Source: Clostridiales bacterium UBA4959 (GTDB lineage: Bacteria > Bacillota > Clostridia > Oscillospirales > CAG-272). Taken from it: DNA of 5,898 nucleotides. The first letter of the stretch is position 1, and every line of letters starts with the position of its first letter. The position numbers and the translations under genes are program-made. The notes below the pieces were generated by a model that was not told the DNA's origin, searched no databases, and was given only the letters and a program-made list of their open reading frames with translations. Positions 1-5,714 of the stretch are shown in pieces. Location: assembly GCA_002397345.1 (NCBI GenBank), contig DHAH01000064.1:3231-9128 (forward strand), written 5' to 3'.

Positions 1-1215
1 GGCACAACGGGGATCGCGAAGGGCGTTATGCTGTCGCACCATAATATTGTCTATGACCTGACCGAAATGTGCAAGATGATAAACATCCAGCCGGAGGACA
101 CATTTTTATCCGTACTGCCTCTGCACCACACCTATGAATGCACATGCGGCTTCCTCTGCGTGCTCTATCGCGGCGCGACGGTCGCATATTGCGAAAAGCT
201 TTCCACCATTACGCGCGACCTTGAGGATTCAAAAGCGAGCGTAATGCTGGTTGTACCGCTATTGCTTGAAACAATGTATAAAAAAATTTGGCGCGGCGCG
301 GAAAAAAGCGGGCGCGATAAGACGCTGCGCCGCGCGATAAAGCTGAACAACGCGCTGAAAAAGGTCGGTGTGGACCTGTCACGCAAATTATTTGCCGAAA
401 TACACAAGTCCTTCGGCGGTCACATGCGGCTGTTAGTATCGGGCGGCGCCGCCGTCGATCCGAATGTGTTGGAGGGGCTGCGTGACCTCGGTTTCCTCGC
501 GATACAGGGCTATGGTTTGACCGAATGCGCGCCGCTTGCCGCCGTGAACCGCGACACGTTCTACAACGATAAATCCGCGGGGCTCGCGACGCCTAATTCG
601 CGGCTGGAGATCGACGAGCCTGACGAAAACGGCATTGGCGAGATTAAATACAAGGGCGAGAACATCATGCTCGGCTATTACAATATGCCGGAGCTGACCG
701 CCGAGGTGATACGCGACGGTTGGTTTTACACCGGCGACCTCGGTTATATAGACGAAAACGGCTTTTTGGTTATAACCGGACGCAAAAAGAACGTGATTGT
801 TACCACCAACGGCAAGAATATCTTCCCGGAGGAGCTTGAATACTTCCTCGGACGCGACGCGCGCATTCTCGATGCCATGGTAGTCGGCGAAAACAAGGTG
901 AGTTCATCATCTGCAGGCGGTGATAAATCAACTGTGGGCGAAACGGTCATTAAGGCATATATATTCCCCGACTACGCGCTGGTGAACGCCGAACTTGAGG
1001 CGCAGGGCATTAATACCTCCGATATAAACGCGCCCGCATACCGCGACGCTGTGCGCGCTATGTTCACTTCGCTGATTAACGAGCTGAATATAAACCTGCC
1101 GTCATATAAACGTATCCATAAATTTATTGTGCGCCGCAATGAATTTGAAAAAACGACAACCAAAAAGATTAAAAGGTTCGTCAAAACGAACCTTGACGAT
1201 ACAGATCAACTGTGA
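1..1215 (+). CDS. Long-chain acyl-CoA synthetase (AMP-forming), 5'-truncated by window edge
   Basis: This is the C-terminal 404 residues of an ANL-superfamily adenylating enzyme that would activate a fatty acid with ATP and CoA through an acyl-AMP intermediate. The reading frame is open from the first base, which falls inside the phosphate-binding loop (GTTGIAKGV, fragment residues 1-9), so the N-terminal part lies upstream of the window. The ATG at 28 is internal, not the start. Visible motifs in order are LPLHHTYE (about 39-46), the adenine-binding QGYGLTE (169-175), YTGD (243-246) with the ribose-binding aspartate, the hinge motif GRKKNVIVTTNGKN, and a C-terminal TTTKKIKR, where K389 is the likely catalytic lysine. 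The HHTYE and KKIKR style fits the FAA1/COG1022 long-chain group better than acetyl-CoA synthetases. The loop has Ala where many relatives have Pro. The stop overlaps the next start by 4 bases. The exact substrate cannot be read from the sequence. Confidence 0.93.
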   Translation, partial: GTTGIAKGVMLSHHNIVYDLTEMCKMINIQPEDTFLSVLPLHHTYECTCGFLCVLYRGATVAYCEKLSTITRDLEDSKASVMLVVPLLLETMYKKIWRGAEKSGRDKTLRRAIKLNNALKKVGVDLSRKLFAEIHKSFGGHMRLLVSGGAAVDPNVLEGLRDLGFLAIQGYGLTECAPLAAVNRDTFYNDKSAGLATPNSRLEIDEPDENGIGEIKYKGENIMLGYYNMPELTAEVIRDGWFYTGDLGYIDENGFLVITGRKKNVIVTTNGKNIFPEELEYFLGRDARILDAMVVGENKVSSSSAGGDKSTVGETVIKAYIFPDYALVNAELEAQGINTSDINAPAYRDAVRAMFTSLINELNINLPSYKRIHKFIVRRNEFEKTTTKKIKRFVKTNLDDTDQL

Positions 1216-1730
1216 ACGGAGTTAATAACGTAAAGTCCGTGCGGCACACTATTATCGCCGCGGTGGACAATAAACCGGGCGTGGTGTCGCGTATCTCCGG
1301 ACTGTTTACGCGGCGGGGATATAACATCGAGAGCTTTGTCACCTGCACGACGCGCGATCCCGCGGTATATAACCTGATCTTTTCGGTGATAGGCACGCGC
1401 GGAGAAGTAGAACTGCTCACCCAGCAATTGGGCAGGGTGATGGAAGTCATTGCGATATGGTCTGCCGACGACGTGGATTGCGTGGTGCGCGGGCTGATGT
1501 TTATCAAGCTCCGCTGCCCCGCTGACCGGCGCGCGGAGTTGATAGGGCTGGTCGATAATATAAAACGCTCGGGCGCCGCCGAGGTAATTGTGGCGGGCGT
1601 TGGCGAAAAAAGCATTATAATCCAGGCGTCGGGCGAAGAGGTCGCGCTCGACGCCCTGCCGCGCATATTCTCGAATTACGAGATAATCGATGTGATCCGC
1701 TCGGGCGCGGTTGCGGTAACAATCGAGTGA
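1212..1730 (+). CDS. ilvN: Acetolactate synthase small (regulatory) subunit, ACT domain
   Basis: This 172-residue protein is full length for the family. By homology it is the regulatory subunit of acetohydroxyacid synthase, the first common step of valine, leucine and isoleucine synthesis, which activates the large subunit IlvB and gives valine feedback. The N-terminal ACT domain (about 10-85) carries the signature DNKPGVVSRISGLFTRRGYN (19-38) followed by IES. A second alpha/beta domain (about 95-168) begins near MFIKLRCPADRR. The start is a GTG whose last two bases are part of the upstream TGA stop (GTGA overlap). I see no good Shine-Dalgarno, so translation probably depends on coupling to the acyl-CoA ligase. 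No ilvB or ilvC is present downstream, which is unusual because ilvN commonly follows ilvB. It could instead serve a different partner. The same family is also called ilvH. Confidence 0.93.
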   Translation: MNGVNNVKSVRHTIIAAVDNKPGVVSRISGLFTRRGYNIESFVTCTTRDPAVYNLIFSVIGTRGEVELLTQQLGRVMEVIAIWSADDVDCVVRGLMFIKLRCPADRRAELIGLVDNIKRSGAAEVIVAGVGEKSIIIQASGEEVALDALPRIFSNYEIIDVIRSGAVAVTIE

Positions 1731-1752
1731 CGCGCGGGATACGGGGGGCGGG

Positions 1753-2709
1753 ATGTTAAAAATAAAAATTATAACAGCACTGCTTTTATTGGCTGTGCTA
1801 CTGTTTTCATGTGCGAGCAGCAATACCGGAGCGATTATGTCGCCGGACGACAGCGCCGCAACTTTAGTGGGTTTAAACTCCGGAGAAACAGCGCCGCCGG
1901 CGGTCTATATCGCGCCGCAGGACGGCATACCGTGGTATGAGCAGAGCGCAATAGTCGCGCACGCACTGGGCAGCATCGACGGGCGCAGCGAAAGCAACTC
2001 CGCCGAGGCGTTCATGGCTACATACGCAAAGGGACAGCGCGTGTTTGAGGTTGACCTCGTATTGACCTCCGACAACAAGCTCGTCGCGCGGCACGATTTC
2101 GCCGACGACTCATATTATACGCTCGAACAGCAGATACCGGCGGCAGGGAAGCTGATGGATTCGAGAACCTTCACGGAAACGCCGATTATGGGTTTGTATA
2201 CGCCGGTTACAATCGACGACATCACCGGCTGGCTGGAAACCTATGATGACATATGGATTATCACCGATACCAAAGCGACGGATGCCGAAACCATAAAAAC
2301 ACAGTTTGAACTGCTGCGCGACGCTATAAATTCGGATGCGCTGCTGGAACGCGTGATAGTGCAGCTCTACAATTACGAAATGTACGATACGGTAAACAGT
2401 GTTTATCCGTTTAAAAACTATATTTTGACCCTATACCAGCTCGACGACCGTGATTATAACAAAATCGGTAAATTCTGCGCCGAGCACAGTGTCGCGGTTG
2501 TCGTCATGCCGGTTTCGATAGCGGACGACAAAACAACGAAGACACTTCATTCATACGGGCTGCATGTATATCTTCACACCGTCAACCGCATTACGACGAT
2601 GGGTACGATGATTTTATATAACTTGTGCGATGGGTTTTACAGCGATTATGTGACGCAGCCTGAACTTCAAAAATATACCGAGCCTGCAACAGCAAAAAAA
2701 GCGAAATAA
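1753..2709 (+). CDS. Glycerophosphodiester phosphodiesterase-like lipoprotein
   Basis: This is a 318-residue predicted lipoprotein. A lysine-containing N-terminus and hydrophobic stretch (4-18) end in the lipobox LFSC with C20 as the lipidated cysteine, so it should sit on the outer face of the cytoplasmic membrane. The PI-PLC/GDPD TIM-barrel begins near residue 67. H70 (AHALG), E99 and D101 (FEVDL), and H114 (ARHDF) match the two catalytic histidines and the acidic metal ligands of GDPDs. Later signatures are ITDTK (171-174), VQLYNYEMYD and HTVN near the C-terminus. The family hydrolyses glycerophosphodiesters, but this branch lacks the usual HRG and ENT wording and has Asp (D172) where the usual EIK glutamate sits, so the substrate is uncertain; teichoic-acid or lipid head-group turnover is possible. 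ATG 1753 follows a G-rich stretch (1743-1748) that could serve as a ribosome binding site. It lies 22 bases after ilvN, probably in the same transcript. Confidence 0.87.
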   Translation: MLKIKIITALLLLAVLLFSCASSNTGAIMSPDDSAATLVGLNSGETAPPAVYIAPQDGIPWYEQSAIVAHALGSIDGRSESNSAEAFMATYAKGQRVFEVDLVLTSDNKLVARHDFADDSYYTLEQQIPAAGKLMDSRTFTETPIMGLYTPVTIDDITGWLETYDDIWIITDTKATDAETIKTQFELLRDAINSDALLERVIVQLYNYEMYDTVNSVYPFKNYILTLYQLDDRDYNKIGKFCAEHSVAVVVMPVSIADDKTTKTLHSYGLHVYLHTVNRITTMGTMILYNLCDGFYSDYVTQPELQKYTEPATAKKAK

Positions 2710-2750
2710 TTATACCGTTTTGTATATAATATAAACGCGCTCAGAATGAA

Positions 2751-2775
2751 GAAAAACGGGGTACGGTCGTTTTTC
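2751..2775. terminator. Possible bidirectional intrinsic terminator between convergent genes
   Basis: The arms GAAAAACG (2751-2758) and CGTTTTTC (2768-2775) form an 8-bp inverted repeat around a 9-base loop. The left arm is A-rich and the right arm T-rich, so either strand would give a U-rich 3' arm. It lies 42 bases after the GDPD stop, in the gap where two converging transcripts need to end. The stem is weak in GC, and the T-run is inside the stem rather than after it, so this is a tentative call. Confidence 0.4.
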
Positions 2776-2893
2776 AATTTTCAGCTATGATGAGAATTTT
2801 AAAAGCTCCGCAAAAACTTTTATAAAAATATATAAAAAATATTATTTTAACCATTATTTGCAGTTCAAAGGGAGACTTTTCCTCTTGGCGAGA

Positions 2894-2915
2894 GCTCGAG
2901 GGTGGAACCCTCGAA
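2894..2915. repeat. Perfect GC-rich hairpin (8-bp stem, 3-base loop)
   Basis: TCGAGGGT (2896-2903) is the exact reverse complement of ACCCTCGA (2907-2914), with a GGA loop. One wobble pair and one G-C pair can extend it to 2894-2916. No T-run follows on either strand, so it is not a standard intrinsic terminator. It sits in a GC-rich patch within AT-rich intergenic DNA. It may be part of a dispersed intergenic repeat, but only one copy is visible here. Confidence 0.5.
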
Positions 2916-2950
2916 CGCGTCCCCGTACTTTTCTTCGGTATAAGTGCGTT

Positions 2951-4063
2951 TTATTTAAGCGTTGAATTCTTTCCGGTCATAAAGTCCATTATCTTGTTAT
3001 AAGCGATATCTTCCGGATCGATAATCACCGGATGCCAATCGCCCGGCGTCGTATATTCATAGCAGGGGATCAAAACCGTCTCCGACGCGAGTATCAGACC
3101 GTCTTTTACGGTAAGCTTTTCCTGCAGTATCACTGTATACCGGTCGGTTGTGCGGCTGCCTCCGAATAAAAAGTTGCCCAGAGAATGCACTATAACCGAA
3201 CCGCCGTAATATTCCATGGGCTGGAGTACATGCGGATGCCCGCCGATGACAAGATCCGCGCCCGCGTCAATAAGTTTGCGCGCAGCGGCGGCTCGCCATT
3301 CGTCCGGCACATAAACGCGCTCGGTGCCGCCGTGATAATAGACAATCTGAAAATCCGTTTCATCGGACGATTGTTTTAACCAATCTATAATACGGTTCGC
3401 GCTCGATGCGTTATACAATGTACAGAGATAAAGTCCGATTTTTACGCCGTTAAGCTCGAAAACGAGCGGTTTATTGTCGTCGCCCCATTCCAAACCGGCG
3501 GCTTCGACAGCCGCGACGGTGTCCGCACGACCCTGTTTGCCGTAATCGTCCGCATGGTTGTTGGCAAGCGACACAACGTCAACGCCGCCGGCGATGAAAA
3601 TGCCGGCATTTTTGGATTTACTGCGATACCAATACGCGGGGCTATGGTTTTTGCCGATCGGAGAAAGTTCGGCGTCGGTGAAAACATTTTCGCAGTTTGC
3701 GATTGTCAGGCTGTCGTTTTTAAATATGTCGCTCACACCCGAGAAAAAATATTCGGGGCTTTTTGTATCGGCGGCGGCGTTGAAGCTGCCCGTGCCGGAT
3801 CCGCCAAGCATCGTCGCGAGCATACAGTCGCCGACAAACGAAAGTGTTATGACCTCGGGCTTATCTTCCGGCGGCTCGGGGACGCAGGTGATATATGTGT
3901 TCTTTTCATCGGCGAAAAGCTGCGCGGCAGCACGCGTACGGAACAAATCGGCACCGTCGTCGTCAGAATATACTGCGGCGAGCGATAATGCCACAGTAAA
4001 TATCGCGGCGGCAATAATTATCACTGCGAATATGAAAATTATTATCGCGTTTACTTTATTCAT
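2951..4063 (-). CDS. CapA-family (poly-gamma-glutamate capsule-type) membrane-anchored metallophosphatase-like protein
   Basis: This 370-residue protein has a short basic N-terminus and a long hydrophobic segment (about 4-31) acting as signal anchor, leaving the rest outside the cell. The CapA/PGA_cap fold shows its motifs in order: FVGDCML (76-82), NCEN (123-126), LANNHADDYG (166-175), YYHGGTE (242-248), GGHPHVLQPME (274-284) and HSLGNFLF (293-300). The conserved Asp, Asn and His residues match the metal and active-site positions of calcineurin-like phosphoesterases. The family is named for poly-gamma-glutamate synthesis or anchoring, but no capB, capC or pgsE is present, so the polymer here is unknown. 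I chose the ATG at 4063 because the frame's upstream extension runs through the -10 and -35 boxes of its own promoter. A weak GGAA lies about 7 bases upstream. The gene is divergent from the SGNH hydrolase and may share its control. Confidence 0.9.
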   Translation of the reverse strand: MNKVNAIIIFIFAVIIIAAAIFTVALSLAAVYSDDDGADLFRTRAAAQLFADEKNTYITCVPEPPEDKPEVITLSFVGDCMLATMLGGSGTGSFNAAADTKSPEYFFSGVSDIFKNDSLTIANCENVFTDAELSPIGKNHSPAYWYRSKSKNAGIFIAGGVDVVSLANNHADDYGKQGRADTVAAVEAAGLEWGDDNKPLVFELNGVKIGLYLCTLYNASSANRIIDWLKQSSDETDFQIVYYHGGTERVYVPDEWRAAAARKLIDAGADLVIGGHPHVLQPMEYYGGSVIVHSLGNFLFGGSRTTDRYTVILQEKLTVKDGLILASETVLIPCYEYTTPGDWHPVIIDPEDIAYNKIMDFMTGKNSTLK

Positions 4064-4094
4064 AAAAATTTTCCGATTATATAACATTATCAAT

Positions 4095-4123
4095 ATTATA
4101 TCACATTTAACCGGCATTTTCAA
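4095..4123 (-). promoter_or_regulatory. Sigma-A promoter of the capA-like gene
   Basis: Read on the minus strand, TTGAAA (-35, 4123-4118) is separated by exactly 17 bases from a consensus TATAAT (-10, 4100-4095). The -10 is preceded by TGA, an extended -10 element. Transcription should start near 4088, giving a leader of about 25 bases before the ATG at 4063. This is close to the vegetative consensus, so a strong housekeeping-type promoter is expected unless a regulator covers it. Confidence 0.85.
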
Positions 4124-4124
4124 A

Positions 4125-4153
4125 TTGATTTTTTATAGGTTGTGTGATATAAT
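4125..4153 (+). promoter_or_regulatory. Sigma-A promoter of the SGNH hydrolase gene
   Basis: TTGATT (-35, 4125-4130) is followed after exactly 17 bases by TATAAT (-10, 4148-4153), again with TGA directly before the -10 (extended -10). The predicted start site is near 4160, giving a leader of about 65 bases before the GTG at 4225. The -35 box is one base away from that of the divergent capA promoter, so two polymerases could hardly occupy both at once. Confidence 0.83.
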
Positions 4154-4224
4154 AAACACAGCGGATTCAAACACAAATTACAATTATATGGTGCTTTTTT
4201 CTACGGATCATGGGTTAAATAAAA

Positions 4225-5169
4225 GTGGCGGAAATTATCATTAGGTTCAATAAAAAATTCGGCGGGACAATATGTTGCATATTGCTTGTCGCTTTGTTGT
4301 TTTCGATTACGGTCACAACTACGGCGTCGACACACGGGCAATATAATCACGGCATAGCGAACGACTATATGCTTGCCGCGTCCGTACCGCTTGAAAGCGA
4401 AAAGCCGGATACACCGACCGAGGCGCTCGTGCTGCCCGACTATCTTGTCCCCCGCAGCGATGGATTTATTTTACCCAGCGCGGAAGAACTGGCGCGATAT
4501 GCGACTATTCCTGTGCCTGAAGATATAAAAACGGATGACGACATAACCGCGGGCGGAAGACCGGTCGGAATACCCGAAAGCGGCGCTGTCAACGACAGCT
4601 ACTTCGCTGACGCGCTGTTCGTCGGCGACAGCCGCACGGTTGGTCTGATGTCATACTCCGGAGTGCAGAGCTGTTATTATGCAAAGGTATCGCTGAATAT
4701 TTTCAGCGTGCTGCACACCGAATTTATAACGCTGCCCGGCTCGGACAGCATGGTTACGGTACTCGGCGCTATTGAAAAAAATCCGGTTTTTAAAAAGGTC
4801 TACATCAGTTTCGGAATAAACGAGCTGGGTTATAACTCGGCATCTTTTATAAACGCTTATGAATATTTCCTCGACCGCGTTATGGCGCTGCTGCCGAACG
4901 CCGAGGTATATATTCAAAATGTGTTTTCCGTAACCGCCGCAGCTTCGGCGAAAAATCAATACGGAGTAAACAACGACGCAATAAATAAAACAAACGAACT
5001 GCTCGCGGAGCTGGCTCGGAAAAAAGGCGTGAGTTATCTCAACCTGTACGAGCAGTTCGCGGGCGCGGACGGTACGCTTGATACAAGCCTGACAAGCGAC
5101 GGCATCCATTTGAATAAAGCAGGTGTCGCGCAGCAGATGCAGTATATACGCACTCATACAGTTAATTAA
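4225..5169 (+). CDS. Secreted SGNH/GDSL-family hydrolase
   Basis: This is a 314-residue exported esterase-like protein. Basic residues R7, K10 and K11 precede a hydrophobic segment (15-30), and a TTTAS stretch (31-35) is a plausible signal peptidase site. Residues about 39-122 are acidic and proline-containing and look like a spacer. The SGNH domain then shows block I GDSRTVG (134-140) with nucleophile S136, block III-like FGINE (196-200) with N199, and block V SDGIHLN (291-297) with D292 and H295 completing the triad. The block II glycine is not obvious. The family removes acyl or acetyl groups from carbohydrates and lipids; a cell-wall or capsule acetylesterase is a reasonable inference, not proven. 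The GTG start is the only workable one before the signal peptide, but its ribosome binding site is weak. A stop two codons after the upstream ATG at 4210 rules that start out. It is probably co-transcribed with the lipoprotein gene 68 bases downstream. Confidence 0.87.
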   Translation: MAEIIIRFNKKFGGTICCILLVALLFSITVTTTASTHGQYNHGIANDYMLAASVPLESEKPDTPTEALVLPDYLVPRSDGFILPSAEELARYATIPVPEDIKTDDDITAGGRPVGIPESGAVNDSYFADALFVGDSRTVGLMSYSGVQSCYYAKVSLNIFSVLHTEFITLPGSDSMVTVLGAIEKNPVFKKVYISFGINELGYNSASFINAYEYFLDRVMALLPNAEVYIQNVFSVTAAASAKNQYGVNNDAINKTNELLAELARKKGVSYLNLYEQFAGADGTLDTSLTSDGIHLNKAGVAQQMQYIRTHTVN

Positions 5170-5225
5170 ACCTTATAGGCGCGAACTCTACCTATTGTTT
5201 AATGTTATTAAAATACAATATTAGT

Positions 5226-5230
5226 GAGGA
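5226..5230 (+). promoter_or_regulatory. Shine-Dalgarno that fixes the start of the DUF4358-like lipoprotein
   Basis: GAGGA lies 7 bases before the ATG at 5238. This site, and the signal peptide that begins directly at that ATG, favour 5238 over the in-frame upstream ATG at 5202, which would add 12 polar residues before the signal peptide and lacks such a site. Confidence 0.8.
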
Positions 5231-5237
5231 CAAAATA

Positions 5238-5714
5238 ATGAAAAAATCTCGTTTTATCGCGGTGATAATGTTGGCGGCAATCGTGTTCACCTTTGTTTCC
5301 TGCGAGAAAAAAGATCCGTATGCCAATCTTGAAATCGACGTTGAAAAGTTCGCGCTTGATTTGCGCGATAACGGAAAGTTCCTCGAGGAATTGGAACGGC
5401 TGGACGACAAAAACGTGCCGTATGTATATGACATCGGCACGCCGGATAAAATCGTTGTTTATGCCGGCAGCGGTGCAACGCCGGAGGAGATTATCGTCGC
5501 GCAGTTCGATGACGCAGCCGCGCGGAGTGACGCTTTTAAGAAGCTGAACGACCGGCTTGCCGCCCAGCGCAAGACCTTCGACGATTATAACGCTCAATAT
5601 CGGCCCCTGCTGGACAACCCGCTGGTTACCGAGGTTGGAAAATATCTGATCTACTGCGTTTCCGACGACGCGGGCGCTTCACAGGCAGTGCTGAGCCGCT
5701 ACACCGGGAAATAA
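5238..5714 (+). CDS. DUF4358-like lipoprotein
   Basis: This is a 158-residue small lipoprotein. MKKSR is followed by a hydrophobic stretch (6-20) and a lipobox-like FVSC with C22; Phe at -3 is less common than Leu but tolerated. The mature part has an IVVYAGSGATPEEI segment (72-85), a helical region with RLAAQRKTFDDY (106-117), then a QYRPLLDN loop and a final strand KYLIYCVSDDAG (135-146). This order (strand, glutamate-containing helix, R..Q...F..Y helix, hydrophobic strand ending in S-D) is what I recall of DUF4358, a lipoprotein family of unknown function common in Clostridia and often near O-acyltransferase or SGNH genes. The match is from memory of the family pattern, without a search. 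Its position after the SGNH hydrolase, with no clear promoter between, suggests one operon and an envelope role. Confidence 0.8.
   Translation: MKKSRFIAVIMLAAIVFTFVSCEKKDPYANLEIDVEKFALDLRDNGKFLEELERLDDKNVPYVYDIGTPDKIVVYAGSGATPEEIIVAQFDDAAARSDAFKKLNDRLAAQRKTFDDYNAQYRPLLDNPLVTEVGKYLIYCVSDDAGASQAVLSRYTGK

Larger units (their letters stand above)
2710..2950. other. Convergent intergenic region, AT-rich, no gene
   Basis: This 241-bp gap separates two convergent genes, the GDPD lipoprotein and the capA-like gene. I see no supportable coding frame in it. It holds a possible bidirectional terminator (2751-2775), a very AT-rich stretch around 2815-2855, and a perfect GC-rich hairpin (2896-2914) flanked by unusually GC-rich sequence (about 2868-2930). 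The change from AT-rich to GC-rich composition suggests the right part is a separate sequence element. Confidence 0.7.
4095..4153. repeat. 11-bp inverted repeat formed by two divergent -10 regions
   Basis: ATTATATCACA (4095-4105) is the exact reverse complement of TGTGATATAAT (4143-4153). The centre of symmetry is base 4124, the single base between the two -35 boxes. Each arm is the extended -10 region of one promoter, so the whole 59-bp segment is a nearly symmetric bidirectional promoter. Confidence 0.85.

Noticed and set aside
1181..1823. Minus-strand frames of 161 and 205 residues opposite ilvN
   Set aside because: They are antisense to a clear ACT-domain gene, with arginine- and serine-rich composition typical of GC-rich shadow frames.
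2721..2730. TATAAT-like promoter just after the GDPD gene
   Set aside because: There is no acceptable -35 at 16-18 bases and no downstream plus-strand gene. AT-rich DNA gives such boxes by chance.
2894..2916. Resemblance of the hairpin (minus strand GTTCGA) to a tRNA T-arm
   Set aside because: The loop is only 3 bases, and no acceptor stem, anticodon arm or D-arm can be found around it.
4064..4123. N-terminal extension of the capA-like frame by 20 codons from a TTG at 4123
   Set aside because: The extension lies over the -35 and -10 boxes of the gene's own promoter and upstream of the predicted transcription start. The signal anchor begins naturally at the ATG at 4063.
3554..4244. Two long plus-strand frames opposite the capA-like gene
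   Set aside because: Both are antisense to a gene with clear CapA motifs, show no recognisable family pattern themselves, and one runs through the divergent promoters.
5195..5219. Separate promoter for the DUF4358-like gene (TTGTTT and TACAAT)
   Set aside because: The spacer is only 13 bases, too short for a standard sigma-A promoter. Co-transcription with the SGNH gene is simpler.
5202..5237. Upstream ATG for the DUF4358-like lipoprotein
   Set aside because: It would put 12 polar residues ahead of a standard lipoprotein signal peptide and ignores the GAGGA site correctly spaced for the ATG at 5238.
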